A stretch of DNA of 64,000 bases from Gillisella vitis (lineage in GTDB: Bacteria > Pseudomonadota > Alphaproteobacteria > Rhizobiales > Rhizobiaceae), in contig NZ_CP056047.1 in assembly GCF_021559775.1 (NCBI RefSeq), positions 1,302,001-1,366,000 on the forward strand, written 5' to 3'. Numbering within the stretch: the first letter of the stretch is position 1; every line of letters starts with the position of its first letter. The position numbers and the translations under genes are program-made. Below the pieces are notes generated by a model, which worked only from the letters and a program-made list of their open reading frames with translations, was not told where the DNA came from and did no database searches. Shown piece by piece: positions 1 through 8,733 of this stretch.

Positions 1-70
1 CGCAGCGGACAGTGACATTGCGAGACATTGCCCGGCTCGCTATATAGGGGCGGGCAACAGAGGATAGACG

Positions 71-319
71 ATGGAAAATGTGGGCTGGTTGACGGCGATC
101 TTCGTGGGTGGTCTGGCCGGATGGCTGGCAGGCAAGTTGATGGACATGCGCTTCGGCATTTTCATGAACATTGTCATCGGCATTATCGGCTCGGTCATCG
201 CCAATGCCATCTTCCGGCGCTTTGACATTTTCGTCGCCAGCGATTGGGTTGGCTATCTGATTACCAGCTTTATCGGTGCTTGCATTCTGCTGTTCGTCGC
301 CAAGCTGGTGCGGAAATAA
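71..319 (+). CDS. GlsB/YeaQ/YmgE-family small membrane protein
   Basis: An 82-residue, very hydrophobic protein with three predicted membrane segments (about 4-24, 29-48 and 57-79) separated by short glycine-rich turns. This size and pattern match the GlsB/YeaQ/YmgE (formerly transglycosylase-associated) family, small inner-membrane proteins of general stress responses whose molecular role is unclear. An AGAGGAT ribosome-binding site precedes the ATG. It lies 38 bp before lipA on the same strand and may share its transcript. The family call is from pattern recognition; no enzymatic activity should be assumed. Confidence 0.8.
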   Translation: MENVGWLTAIFVGGLAGWLAGKLMDMRFGIFMNIVIGIIGSVIANAIFRRFDIFVASDWVGYLITSFIGACILLFVAKLVRK

Positions 320-357
320 ATACTTAAAAGCCGCTCATCGGCGGCAAAGGAAACACG

Positions 358-1329
358 ATGGTTACCATCCTCGATAGAACCAAGCCGGACGACAAGCGCA
401 TCCGCCACCCGGAAAAGGCTCACAAGCCGGATACCGAAGTGCTGCGCAAGCCGGAATGGATCAGGGTGAAGGCTCCGACCTCCAAGGGCTATCAGGAAAC
501 CCGCGAACTGGTGCGCTCCCACAAGCTGGTCACCGTCTGCGAAGAAGCTGGCTGCCCGAATATAGGCGAGTGCTGGGAAAAGAAGCACGCCACCTTCATG
601 ATCATGGGTGAGATTTGCACCCGCGCCTGCGCCTTCTGCAATGTGGCGACCGGCAAGCCGAATGCGCTTGACCGCGAAGAGCCTGCCAATGTGGCCAAGG
701 CCGTGCGCCAGATGGGCCTGTCGCATGTGGTCATCACGTCCGTAGACCGCGACGACCTGGCCGATGGCGGTGCCGAGCATTTCGAACAGGTTATCTGGGC
801 GATCCGCGAAGCTTCGCCCGCCACGACCATCGAAATCCTGACCCCGGACTTTTTGAAAAAGCCTGGTGCGCTGGAGCGTGTCGTTGCTGCAAAGCCAGAC
901 GTCTTCAACCATAATATGGAAACCGTTCCAGGCAATTACCTTACCGTGCGTCCGGGCGCCCGCTACTTCCACTCGGTGCGGCTGTTGCAGCGGGTCAAGG
1001 AACTCGATCCGACAATGTTCACCAAATCCGGCATCATGGTCGGCCTTGGCGAAGAGCGCAACGAAGTGCTGCAATTGATGGATGACCTGCGCACCGCAGA
1101 CGTGGATTTCCTGACCATCGGCCAATATCTCCAGCCGACCCGCAAGCACCACAAGGTGGAACGCTTCGTGACGCCGGAAGAATTCAAGTCCTATGAGGAT
1201 ATCGCCTATACCAAGGGCTTCCTGATGGTTGCTTCCAGCCCGCTCACCCGCTCCTCCCACCATGCCGGTGACGATTTTGCCCGGCTGAAGGCCAACCGAG
1301 AAAAGAAGCTGCTGGCGGCTGCGGAGTAA
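358..1329 (+). CDS. lipA: lipoyl synthase LipA
   Basis: A 323-residue radical-SAM enzyme that inserts two sulfur atoms into protein-bound octanoyl groups to make lipoyl cofactors for 2-oxoacid dehydrogenases. Both iron-sulfur motifs are visible: the auxiliary cluster C61-x4-C66-x5-C72 and the SAM cluster C87-x3-C91-x2-C94 (CTRACAFC). The C-terminal RSSHHAG, holding the serine ligand of the auxiliary cluster, is present. Length is normal for the family. AAGGAAACACG precedes the ATG. In many rhizobia lipA is followed directly by the COQ10-like gene; here about 3.2 kb of other genes intervene. Confidence 0.97.
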   Translation: MVTILDRTKPDDKRIRHPEKAHKPDTEVLRKPEWIRVKAPTSKGYQETRELVRSHKLVTVCEEAGCPNIGECWEKKHATFMIMGEICTRACAFCNVATGKPNALDREEPANVAKAVRQMGLSHVVITSVDRDDLADGGAEHFEQVIWAIREASPATTIEILTPDFLKKPGALERVVAAKPDVFNHNMETVPGNYLTVRPGARYFHSVRLLQRVKELDPTMFTKSGIMVGLGEERNEVLQLMDDLRTADVDFLTIGQYLQPTRKHHKVERFVTPEEFKSYEDIAYTKGFLMVASSPLTRSSHHAGDDFARLKANREKKLLAAAE

Positions 1330-1346
1330 CGCGCTCAGGGTAAAGG

Positions 1347-1781
1347 ATGGGTCATTTGGCGAGCGTGAGGCGGTTCAGGATCTCGCTCAGGATTGCCGGT
1401 GATGATCTTGATCCAGATGAAGTCACCAGCCTTCTGGGCATTGCGCCGTGTTTTGCCTATCGTAAGGGAGATCAGTGGAAAACTCCGAAAGGTAATCCGC
1501 TGATTGGCAGAACCGGCCTTTGGACTTTTCATGTCGATGACTTCGAAACGGATGATTTTGAAGAGGCGATTTTCGACCTCCTGTCGAGAGTACCGGTAAC
1601 TCCTGACGTGTTTCGGACGCTTGCCAGCAGGTTCAAGGTGGAGCTTTTTTGCGGTCTCTTTCTTGATGAGTATAATGCAGGCTTGGGACTATCGCCGGCT
1701 GTCATGAAGCTGTTGGCTCAGCATGAAATATCCCTTGATCTTGATATGTACTCCTTTTCCGGCTCGGAGGAGGAAAACTGA
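1347..1781 (+). CDS. DUF4279 domain-containing protein
   Basis: A 144-residue protein with the features of DUF4279: an N-terminal strand (RRFRISLRI), the segment DLDPDEVTSLLGIAP near residues 21-35, a central GLWTFHVD, and a C-terminal LDLDMYSF. Members are found scattered in bacteria and their function is unknown; some occur near toxin-like or immunity-like genes. It starts 17 bp after lipA with AGGG six bases before the ATG, so it may be co-transcribed with lipA, but it is not part of lipoate synthesis. It is the first gene of an apparent accessory insert. Confidence 0.6.
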   Translation: MGHLASVRRFRISLRIAGDDLDPDEVTSLLGIAPCFAYRKGDQWKTPKGNPLIGRTGLWTFHVDDFETDDFEEAIFDLLSRVPVTPDVFRTLASRFKVELFCGLFLDEYNAGLGLSPAVMKLLAQHEISLDLDMYSFSGSEEEN

Positions 1782-1791
1782 GAGCGGCGGC

Positions 1792-2367
1792 ATGGTTTTT
1801 TACGTCGAAGATTTCAATGATGCTGCTGTTATGTGTCGGGATGCCAAGCGCATCTGCGTGGTCGGCTGCTCCGGCAGCGGCAAGAGCAAACTATCGCAAA
1901 TTTTGTGTCAGCGGCTGGGCCTCGATTATATCTCCATGGATCGCGACGTCTTCTGGCTACCCGGTTGGAAGCTACGGCCCAGGCCGGAAGCGATTGAACT
2001 GATGCAACAGTTTGTCGCCGGTGAGCGGTGGATTATCGACGGCAACAGCCCCTGCAGCCTGGCAGTCCGGCTGGCGCGTGCCGATATGGTCATCTGGATG
2101 CGTCCGCCGCGCCGTGTTTCGATCTACGGTGTTCTGTCGCGTTGGCTGAAACATCGCGGCACGGTCAGGCCAGAGATGGCGCCGGGATGTCCTGAAAAGA
2201 TCGATTGGCCGTTTCTTCAATATGTCTGGAATTTCGAGGCGCGCGAAGTACCGCAATTTCAGACACAGTTTGAAAATGCGCGGGCCGATCTGCCGGTCGT
2301 CGTTCTCAGGTCGCACCGGCAGACAAATGAGTTTTTAACGGCTTTAGACGGGTGCCAGCGGAGGTAG
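1792..2367 (+). CDS. P-loop kinase, adenylate-kinase/FlaR-like (copy 1)
   Basis: A 191-residue nucleotide-binding protein. Walker A is GCSGSGKS at residues 25-32, followed by YISMDRDVFWLPGW (substrate/Walker-B region), a WIIDGNSP lid-proximal segment and VIWMRPPRR. This arrangement fits the small P-loop kinases annotated as topology modulation protein (FlaR)-related or adenylate-kinase-like; the substrate is unknown. The ATG at 1792 was chosen because it lies after the DUF4279 stop; an earlier in-frame ATG at 1723 would overlap that gene. A homologous gene follows immediately, so this is a tandem duplication. Confidence 0.7.
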   Translation: MVFYVEDFNDAAVMCRDAKRICVVGCSGSGKSKLSQILCQRLGLDYISMDRDVFWLPGWKLRPRPEAIELMQQFVAGERWIIDGNSPCSLAVRLARADMVIWMRPPRRVSIYGVLSRWLKHRGTVRPEMAPGCPEKIDWPFLQYVWNFEAREVPQFQTQFENARADLPVVVLRSHRQTNEFLTALDGCQRR

Positions 2368-2369
2368 AC

Positions 2370-2939
2370 ATGGTGCGTTACGTGGATATGTCCGCCGCCG
2401 CTGATCTTCTTGGCCGCAGCAACAGGATCATGGTCGTCGGTTGTTCGGGAGGTGGCAAAACCACGTTGTCGCAAAAGCTCGCGTCTCGCTTTGATCTCGA
2501 CTATCAATCGATTGATCGCGATGTCCGTTGGCTTCCCGGCTGGCGAGAAAGAGACAGACAGGCTCAGCGAGACATTATTGCTGAACTGGTCTCACATGAA
2601 CGTTGGGTAATGGACGGAAGTAGTCCCTCGACGTTCGATTTGCGATTACCTCGGACAGATCTGGTGATCTGGGTAAAAATGTCTCGGATGGCTTGCCTTC
2701 GCGGCATCGCCGGGCGCGTCTGGCGTAACTATGGCAAAGTCCGCATTGCCATGGCCGAAGGCTGCGAAGAGCCGTTGCCTGATCGGGAATTTCTTTCTTA
2801 CATCTGGAATTTCGAGCGCAAGCACGCACCGATCTTCATCCGCAATTTCGATCTTCACGGCCCGGACGTTCCGGTTCTGGTGCTGAAATCCCGCCGAGAG
2901 GTCACACGTCTTCTCGACCTCATCGGCGCTTCGGGGTAG
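2370..2939 (+). CDS. P-loop kinase, adenylate-kinase/FlaR-like (copy 2)
   Basis: A 189-residue paralogue of the preceding gene. Walker A is GCSGGGKTT at about residues 24-32; the shared signatures YQSIDRDVRWLPGW, WVMDGSSPS, LVIWVKMSR and FLSYIWNFE align along the full length with copy 1. The start at ATG 2370 has a good GGAGG six bases upstream; the in-frame GTG at 2352 lies inside the previous gene and is less likely. The two genes are 2 bp apart and probably translationally coupled. Biochemical role and substrate are unknown. Confidence 0.7.
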   Translation: MVRYVDMSAAADLLGRSNRIMVVGCSGGGKTTLSQKLASRFDLDYQSIDRDVRWLPGWRERDRQAQRDIIAELVSHERWVMDGSSPSTFDLRLPRTDLVIWVKMSRMACLRGIAGRVWRNYGKVRIAMAEGCEEPLPDREFLSYIWNFERKHAPIFIRNFDLHGPDVPVLVLKSRREVTRLLDLIGASG

Positions 2940-2956
2940 GGCGCTTCTTCCGATTT

Positions 2957-4282
2957 TTATGCCGCAAACGCTGCCGCCGGTTGCCTGCTGCTGGAGAGGA
3001 TCAGCAAAGTCGCTGCGGAAACGGCGGAGGCTCCCATGATATACCACGCTACGGACGCGGCGCTGCCGGTCGTTGCCACCAGCCAGGCGGTGATGATCGG
3101 GGTCATTGCGCTGCCCAGCACGCCAGCCAGCATGTAGCAGATCGACAGGCCGGTATAGCGCACGCCGGTCTCGAACAGTTCTGACAGAAAGGTGGCAATC
3201 GGTCCGAAATTGGCGGCAAAGGCTGTCATCATCAGCAGGAAGCCGAGGAGCACGCCCGGCAAACCGCCATGGTCCATCAGCCAGAACATCGGGAAGGCAA
3301 ACAGGATTTCCGCAAAGATCCCGGCGAGAATGACATTCCGGCGGCCGACCCGGTCCGAAAGTGCGCCAAACAGCGGTAGAAGCACAACACAGACCGCGCA
3401 GGCGATCAGGATCATCGCCAAGACCTGCTGCTTGGGAAAATGCAGCGTCTGCGTGCCGTAGGACAGGCCGAATACCGCGATCAGATTGAAAGACGAGCCA
3501 ATGGATAGGGTGGCAAACCCGCCAAGCAGAACCTTTGCCCAATGCCGTCGCAACAGATCGGCGAGCGGCAGGCGCTGCGTCTCTGCCTGCTGTCTGTGGC
3601 GGGCAAATGCTGGCGTTTCGCTCACCGACATGCGCACGTAGAACCCGATGGCGACGAGCACAATACTGATCAAAAACGCTACTCGCCAACCCCAGAGCAG
3701 GAAGCTTTGTTCCGAGAGGACCGAGGATAAGACCAGGAAGGCGGAATTGGCCAGAAACGTACCGGCGGGAACGCCGATCTGCACCCAGGACCCGTAAAGC
3801 CCACGCTTGTTTGGCGGTGCATGTTCCACCGCCAGAAGCACGGCTCCGCCCCATTCGCCACCCAGGGCCAGCCCCTGCAAAAGCCGCAGCACGACGAGGA
3901 GAACAGGCGCCCATACTCCGAGTGTTTCATGGCCGGGCAACAGGCCGATGGCGAATGTGGCAAGACCCATCAGGCTCAACGATAGCATCAATGTCGATTT
4001 TCGCCCCAGCCTGTCGCCGAAATGGCCGAAAAGGGCTGCGCCCACCATGCGCGACAGATAGGCCGAGGCGAAGGTGCTGAAAGCCAGCAGCGTACCCACC
4101 AGCGGATCGACGCTGGGAAAGAACACCTTGTTGAACACCAGAGCCGAGGCGGTGGCGAAAATGAACAGGTCGTACCACTCGATGGTGGTGCCGATCACGC
4201 TGGCCAGCATGATCTTGCGCAGTTCCTTGCCTTGAAGAGGTTTATGGGTGGCTACGTTGTCATTGGTCGAGGGAGCGGCCAT
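2957..4282 (-). CDS. MFS transporter, metabolite:H+ symporter (MHS) family
   Basis: A 441-residue major-facilitator protein with about twelve membrane helices. The N-terminal SVIGTTIEWYDLFIF and the loop 2-3 signature GALFGHFGDRLGRK are typical of the MHS subfamily (proline/betaine, shikimate, dicarboxylate and alpha-ketoglutarate symporters). A second DRVGRR loop marks the C-terminal half. AAGGA lies seven bases before the ATG. It is convergent with the kinase pair and divergent from the COQ10-like gene. The substrate cannot be told from the sequence. Confidence 0.85.
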   Translation of the reverse strand: MAAPSTNDNVATHKPLQGKELRKIMLASVIGTTIEWYDLFIFATASALVFNKVFFPSVDPLVGTLLAFSTFASAYLSRMVGAALFGHFGDRLGRKSTLMLSLSLMGLATFAIGLLPGHETLGVWAPVLLVVLRLLQGLALGGEWGGAVLLAVEHAPPNKRGLYGSWVQIGVPAGTFLANSAFLVLSSVLSEQSFLLWGWRVAFLISIVLVAIGFYVRMSVSETPAFARHRQQAETQRLPLADLLRRHWAKVLLGGFATLSIGSSFNLIAVFGLSYGTQTLHFPKQQVLAMILIACAVCVVLLPLFGALSDRVGRRNVILAGIFAEILFAFPMFWLMDHGGLPGVLLGFLLMMTAFAANFGPIATFLSELFETGVRYTGLSICYMLAGVLGSAMTPIITAWLVATTGSAASVAWYIMGASAVSAATLLILSSSRQPAAAFAA

Positions 4283-4525
4283 TGGCGGTTCCTTGCTAAA
4301 ATAATTCGATTCTAAAACAGCTTAGCGACTTTTTGACTTTGAATGAGGGAAGGCTAGCACCTCAGGCGAGACCTTGCCAGCAACCGGAAATTTTGGTTTC
4401 AAATTGCTGTGAGTTTTTATCAGGATGTTATGTCACACTGCGGTTTTGAGGAATTTCCCTGTAAATTTTCCAAACCACAGGCGTGGCTTCTTGATCTTGC
4501 CGTTGCGCAGGATTAAGTGCGGCTT

Positions 4526-4978
4526 ATGCCGAAGTTTGAAACCCGCCGTATTGTCCAGCACTCAGCCGATCGCATGTATGAGCTCGTCGCCGATGTCGAG
4601 CGCTATCCCGAATTCGTGCCGCTTTGCGAGGAACTTGCCGTGCAATCGCGCAAGGAGCGCGATGGCAAGACTTTGCTGATCGCCAATATGACCGTGGGTT
4701 ACAAGGCGATCCGCGAAACCTTCGTTTCGCAAGTGCTGCTGAAGCCGGACGAGCGGGCTATCGATGTCAAATATCTGGAAGGCCCGTTCAAATATCTCGA
4801 CAACCGCTGGCGTTTCGAAGACCTCGGCGATGGCACCTGCGCGGTGAATTTCTACATCGATTACGAGTTCAAAAGCATGATTCTCGGTGCCCTGATGGGC
4901 TCGATGTTCGACCGGGCGTTCCGGATGTTTTCCGAGGCCTTCGAGACCCGGGCCAATAAGGTTTATGGCACCGTCTGA
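4526..4978 (+). CDS. COQ10/RatA-like START-domain protein
   Basis: A 150-residue SRPBCC/START-fold protein. The N-terminal PKFETRRIVQHSADRMYEL and VERYPEFVPLCEE are the hallmarks of the COQ10/RatA group, which binds ubiquinone or other hydrophobic ligands and supports respiratory function. Some homologues in enterobacteria are called RatA toxin; a respiratory role is the more likely one here. The ATG at 4526 was preferred over an upstream GTG at 4517. Its last 16 bases overlap the 3' end of the convergent membrane-protein gene. Conserved synteny lipA-COQ10-cinA-ispDF supports the call. Confidence 0.85.
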   Translation: MPKFETRRIVQHSADRMYELVADVERYPEFVPLCEELAVQSRKERDGKTLLIANMTVGYKAIRETFVSQVLLKPDERAIDVKYLEGPFKYLDNRWRFEDLGDGTCAVNFYIDYEFKSMILGALMGSMFDRAFRMFSEAFETRANKVYGTV

Positions 4979-5718
4979 GTGCCCGAACCTATCGGCCGCT
5001 TCTCGATGTAATGTCCGTAAAGCGTGGTGATGACGGATAGGCTAATCATCATCAGGAAAGCGCTGGATATCGTTTCCCATAATATACTGAGGACGATAGG
5101 ACCGTCGCGGAGAAGATATGTTGTCACCAGAACAGGAACGGCGATGACATACAACATCACAGCGACACCGAGACAGGCGAGATTTTCCGCCCTGGTTGCA
5201 TCCCAAGCCTCTCTTATTGTCATGGATGTACCAAGTGCCGCGCTTGGCAGAAGCGTCGACAGACGCGTTGCCATGGTGATAAGCCCGAAAGTCGCGACAA
5301 ATGACAACAGAATGAAAAATAGGTCCAGAAATCTGATGTCGCGGGCAATAAGATTGAACAGGACGATGGGTATGGCGACCATTATCACCAACAGGCCAAT
5401 CAACAAGCCTTTCAAGAAGTAGGATACGATGCGGGCACCATGAAATCGCGGCATAAGCCGTGGATATTCATCAATCAGGATAAAGCGATGCCAGGCGACC
5501 GCAATCCAAAGATAACTTACGAAGCCATACAATTCAGAAACGATAAGCATAGCCCGCAAAATTGCGTCGTTCTCAACGGTGACGAAGCCCGCATAACCAA
5601 TAGTCAGGGCCTTAAGCGATAAGGCTATTGCGATAAATGGTGCCGTAATCTTTATCGCGGCGAACCAATTGTTAAATGTCAGTTTTAATGCGTGTTTGAA
5701 AAGCTTCCAAAACTTCAT
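4963..5718 (-). CDS. hypothetical six-helix membrane protein
   Basis: A 251-residue protein with about six predicted membrane helices (roughly 22-42, 55-77, 100-123, 130-150, 180-200 and 210-232) and a basic N-terminus. The segment MTIREAWDATRAENLACLG between helices 4 and 5 resembles the amphipathic loop of glycerophosphoryl-diester phosphodiesterase-like or DUF975-like membrane proteins, but I cannot assign a family. The gene is convergent with the COQ10-like gene, overlapping it by 16 bp. It is less GC-rich than its neighbours, which hints at separate origin. Confidence 0.65.
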   Translation of the reverse strand: MKFWKLFKHALKLTFNNWFAAIKITAPFIAIALSLKALTIGYAGFVTVENDAILRAMLIVSELYGFVSYLWIAVAWHRFILIDEYPRLMPRFHGARIVSYFLKGLLIGLLVIMVAIPIVLFNLIARDIRFLDLFFILLSFVATFGLITMATRLSTLLPSAALGTSMTIREAWDATRAENLACLGVAVMLYVIAVPVLVTTYLLRDGPIVLSILWETISSAFLMMISLSVITTLYGHYIEKRPIGSGTQTVP

Positions 5719-5841
5719 CCAAATTCACCTGTTAAATCGGGTGACGCAAATAAAAAGGTTAATTCAAAGGGAGCATACACTGCGGCAACACCGTACCTGT
5801 TCCAGTCTTCTATGCTGGAGATAGAGTGGCGCAATGCGCAA

Positions 5842-6348
5842 TCAAGTCGAATGCTGCTGGATGTCTTTTAGTAAGGCGAGCGCGGTTCTTATGGTCGCTA
5901 GGCGGATCGCTTCGCGCCCATGGTTTTCATAGTGCATTTCCCGATGGCAGGCTGCGCCTGTTCGCGCCAGTGCTGCGATATGCACCAGCCCAACCGGTTT
6001 CTCGTCGCTGCCACCGCCCGGCCCAGCGATACCGGTCACAGCAACCGAAACGGAGGCGCCTGAACGGTAGAGGGCACCGTGGGCCATGGCGAGCGCCGTT
6101 TCGCGCGACACGGCACCGTAGGTTTCCAGCGTCAGCGATGGCACGCCCAGCATGTCCATCTTCGCCTGGTTGGAATAGGTGACGTAGCCGCGATCGACAA
6201 CGGCGGATGATCCGGCAATTTCGGTCAGCAGACCAGCGATCAGCCCGCCGGTGCAGGATTCGGCGGTAGCGATGGTCAGGCCGCGTTTCGCGAACTCTTC
6301 AATGATGGTCCGTGCGGCCTTTTCCAGATCATCGGGAAACAGGCTCAT
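5842..6348 (-). CDS. CinA C-terminal domain protein (nicotinamide-nucleotide amidohydrolase type)
   Basis: A 168-residue stand-alone CinA C-terminal (PncC) domain. The signatures [20 protein letters not shown] (about 29-48), [10 protein letters not shown] and [20 protein letters not shown] are complete. Such proteins deamidate nicotinamide mononucleotide to nicotinate mononucleotide in NAD recycling. The ATG overlaps the stop of ispDF in an ATGA arrangement, so the two are translationally coupled. The N-terminal molybdopterin-binding-like half of full CinA is absent, as is common in alphaproteobacteria. Confidence 0.9.
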   Translation of the reverse strand: MSLFPDDLEKAARTIIEEFAKRGLTIATAESCTGGLIAGLLTEIAGSSAVVDRGYVTYSNQAKMDMLGVPSLTLETYGAVSRETALAMAHGALYRSGASVSVAVTGIAGPGGGSDEKPVGLVHIAALARTGAACHREMHYENHGREAIRLATIRTALALLKDIQQHST

Positions 6349-7568
6349 TGCGGCTTTCCCTGAAAAACCACAGTCGCTGTGGCAATTGCTGCAATACCTT
6401 CGCCCCGGCCGACAAAGCCAATTTTCTCATTGGTCGTGGCTTTGACCGAGCAGCGGTCCAGCGCAATGCCGAGAATCTCGGAGAGTTTTTCGCGCATGAT
6501 CTGGCGATGCGGGCCAATTTTTGGTGCTTCAGCGATCAGCGAAATATCGGCATTCATGATTGTGCCGCCCGCATCGCGCACGATGTTTGCGGCATGTTCC
6601 AGAAAGATCCGGGATGCGGCACCGCGCCATTGCGGGTCTGATGGCGGGAAGTGGTCGCCGATATCGCCAGCCCCGCAGGTGGCCAGCAGCGCATCGGTCA
6701 GCGCATGTAGCGCAACGTCTGCATCGGAATGGCCGCTCAAGGCCTGGTCATGGGCAATGAAAATGCCGCAAAGCGTCACGCCATCGCCCGGCACCAATTG
6801 GTGGACATCATAGCCATTGCCGGTGCGCACATCGGGCAAAGCGTTATGAGAGAGGCGGGCATCGGCCATTTCAAGATCCCGTTTCACGGTCAGTTTTACA
6901 TTGTCAGGCGAGCCTTCCACCAGATGGACAGTTAGTCCCGCCCATTCGGCGATGGCGGCGTCATCGGTGAAATCCTCTCGTCCAGCGCTTGCGGCGTCTT
7001 CGTGAGCAGCCAGTATTTTAGCAAAGTGGAAGCTCTGCGGTGTTTGTGCTGCAAAAAGTCCGCTGCGCGCGACAGTATCGACGACTCGCGCACCCTCATC
7101 GCCACGTTTAAGCGTATCGGTCACCGGGATGGCGGGCAAGACGGCTTCGGCACCATCGTCGAGCCGGGTGATAATCCGTTGCAGCATCGGCTGATCGAAA
7201 AACGGGCGGACCGCGTCATGGATCAGCACATAATCCGGCTTTTGATCCTGCAAGGCTCTCAAGCCCGCCAGAACCGATTGCTGCCGGGTTTTGCCGCCGT
7301 GGGTGATGGTCAGCGAGGCAGCGAGCTGCGGATAGGGGGCGAGGGCATTGGCCAGCAAGGCCTCGTCATCGGGATGAATGACGACGATCAGGGTCGCCTG
7401 CGGGAGAAGATCTGCGAAGCCTAGCAGGCTATGGACAATAACAGGCTTTCCGCCGATCCGCCGATATTGCTTCGGTCCCTCGCTGGAGGCGCCAGCGCGC
7501 TCTCCCCGGCCTGCCGCGACCAATATCACCGCTGTTGACCTTGCCCCGTCCGCTTGAATATGCACCAT
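6345..7568 (-). CDS. ispDF: bifunctional IspD/IspF enzyme of the MEP isoprenoid pathway
   Basis: A 407-residue fusion. Residues about 9-230 are IspD (MEP cytidylyltransferase), with [10 protein letters not shown] and [13 protein letters not shown] for CTP binding. The rest is IspF (2-C-methyl-D-erythritol 2,4-cyclodiphosphate synthase), starting at [11 protein letters not shown] with metal-binding residues in GYDVH and in the [15 protein letters not shown] segment. IspDF fusions are typical of alphaproteobacteria. ATG 7568 starts a protein of usual length; an in-frame start at 7676 would add 36 atypical residues. It is divergent from dusB, and cinA follows with a 4-bp overlap. Confidence 0.95.
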   Translation of the reverse strand: MVHIQADGARSTAVILVAAGRGERAGASSEGPKQYRRIGGKPVIVHSLLGFADLLPQATLIVVIHPDDEALLANALAPYPQLAASLTITHGGKTRQQSVLAGLRALQDQKPDYVLIHDAVRPFFDQPMLQRIITRLDDGAEAVLPAIPVTDTLKRGDEGARVVDTVARSGLFAAQTPQSFHFAKILAAHEDAASAGREDFTDDAAIAEWAGLTVHLVEGSPDNVKLTVKRDLEMADARLSHNALPDVRTGNGYDVHQLVPGDGVTLCGIFIAHDQALSGHSDADVALHALTDALLATCGAGDIGDHFPPSDPQWRGAASRIFLEHAANIVRDAGGTIMNADISLIAEAPKIGPHRQIMREKLSEILGIALDRCSVKATTNEKIGFVGRGEGIAAIATATVVFQGKPQ

Positions 7569-7633
7569 GTCATTCCAGTGTTTGAAACAGATTTCCGCCT
7601 TGTCTATCGGTGCGGTCAAAAGTTTTCCAGCAT

Positions 7634-7643
7634 TTGCCCGAAA
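7634..7643. promoter_or_regulatory. outlying copy of TTGCCCGA motif
   Basis: The sequence TTGCCCGAAA occurs here, about 60-80 bp before two further copies that form the arms of the hairpin at 7688-7734. All three lie in the ispDF-dusB divergent region. Repetition of an identical eight-base core three times in 110 bp suggests a protein-binding motif, but no regulator is known to me for it. Confidence 0.3.
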
Positions 7644-7687
7644 AATTGTCGGTATCGCTTGGAAAGAGCTTGGCAATGATCTTTTTT

Positions 7688-7734
7688 ATGTCTAAAAATC
7701 GGGCAAATTAGTATCTTGCCCGAAAGTTAGACAT
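7688..7734. promoter_or_regulatory. large interrupted inverted repeat abutting the dusB start
   Basis: Two 19-base arms (7688-7706 and 7716-7734) flank a nine-base loop. The outer eight pairs (ATGTCTAA/TTAGACAT) and inner eight pairs (TCGGGCAA/TTGCCCGA) are perfect, separated by three mismatches. The right arm ends at the base before the TTG start of dusB, so in RNA it would cover the region where a ribosome-binding site is expected. It could be an operator in DNA or a translational control hairpin; the sequence alone does not decide. Confidence 0.5.
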
Positions 7735-8733
7735 TTGCAGCAACCGGATCTCCAGACAGGGTTCAGTATTGCCTCGGTTGCCATTCGCAACCGAGTCGTG
7801 CTTGCGCCGATGTCCGGCGTCACTGACCTGCCGTTTCGGCAATTGGCCTTTCGCCACGGGGCCGGGCTGGTGGTGACGGAAATGGTTGCCAGCCGCGAAC
7901 TTGTGTTCAACGCGGCGGAAAGCTGGTCGCGGCTGAAGGGTGCGGGCCTTACCCCACATATGGTGCAATTGGCCGGGCGCGATCCGCATTGGATGGCGGA
8001 AGCGGCGAAAATTGCCGAGGCCAATGGTGCTGATATTATCGACATCAATATGGGGTGTCCCGCCAAGAAAGTCATTGGTGGTTATGCCGGATCGGCGCTG
8101 ATGCGCGAGCCGGAGATTGCGCTGGCGATGATCGAGGCGACAGTCAAGGCCGTTTCCATACCCGTCACCGTCAAGATGCGGCTTGGCTGGGATTCCGATT
8201 CGATCAACGCGCCGGACCTGTCGCGCCGCGCGCAGGATGCCGGTGTGCAGGCAATCACTGTACATGGCCGCACCCGCATGCAGTTCTACGAAGGCCGGGC
8301 CGATTGGGATGCGATTGCCGCTGTGCGTGATGCGATTTCCATTCCGTTGATTGCCAATGGTGATATCGACACCCTTGGCGATGCGCAGGAAATCCTGCGT
8401 AGGTCTGGTGCCGATGCGATTATGCTGGGGCGCGCCTGCCAAGGCCGGCCCTGGCATGCGGGTGTGCTGGCTGGCCACGCGCCGCCAAGCGCGGAGGAAA
8501 TTCCAGCGATTGCCGTCGCCCATTACCGCGCCATGCTGGATCATTACGGCGCGCATGTCGGCGTTCGCCATGCGCGAAAGCATGTCGGCTGGTATCTGGA
8601 GCGGCATGGGGTGCAGCTTGATCCTGCCGAAAAGACTGGGCTTATGACATCGAAAGATCCCGACCATGTCGCCGACCGCCTGTTTGCGGCGCTGGCTGGC
8701 GCGGCACCAAACCCGCTTGAGGAGGCCGCATGA
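7735..8733 (+). CDS. dusB: tRNA-dihydrouridine synthase (NifR3/DusB type)
   Basis: A 332-residue FMN enzyme that reduces uridines in the tRNA D-loop. The FMN-barrel start [17 protein letters not shown], the active-site [11 protein letters not shown] (catalytic Cys near residue 107), TVKMRLGW, and ITVHGRTR are all present. It is the nifR3 gene that leads ntrBC in many alphaproteobacteria. The start is uncertain: no ATG exists upstream before a stop at 7693, so TTG 7735 is the best choice, directly after a hairpin and with only a weak GAAAG. Its stop overlaps the ntrB start in ATGA. Confidence 0.92.
   Translation: MQQPDLQTGFSIASVAIRNRVVLAPMSGVTDLPFRQLAFRHGAGLVVTEMVASRELVFNAAESWSRLKGAGLTPHMVQLAGRDPHWMAEAAKIAEANGADIIDINMGCPAKKVIGGYAGSALMREPEIALAMIEATVKAVSIPVTVKMRLGWDSDSINAPDLSRRAQDAGVQAITVHGRTRMQFYEGRADWDAIAAVRDAISIPLIANGDIDTLGDAQEILRRSGADAIMLGRACQGRPWHAGVLAGHAPPSAEEIPAIAVAHYRAMLDHYGAHVGVRHARKHVGWYLERHGVQLDPAEKTGLMTSKDPDHVADRLFAALAGAAPNPLEEAA

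Noticed and set aside
253..1263. 336-codon minus-strand ORF
   Set aside because: It is antisense to lipA, which has all radical-SAM motifs. The antisense translation is rich in His/Arg/Gly without recognisable domains, typical of shadow frames in GC-rich DNA.
2646..3914. 422-codon minus-strand ORF
   Set aside because: It overlaps the MHS transporter in another frame on the same strand and reads as Arg/Pro/Ala-rich noise.
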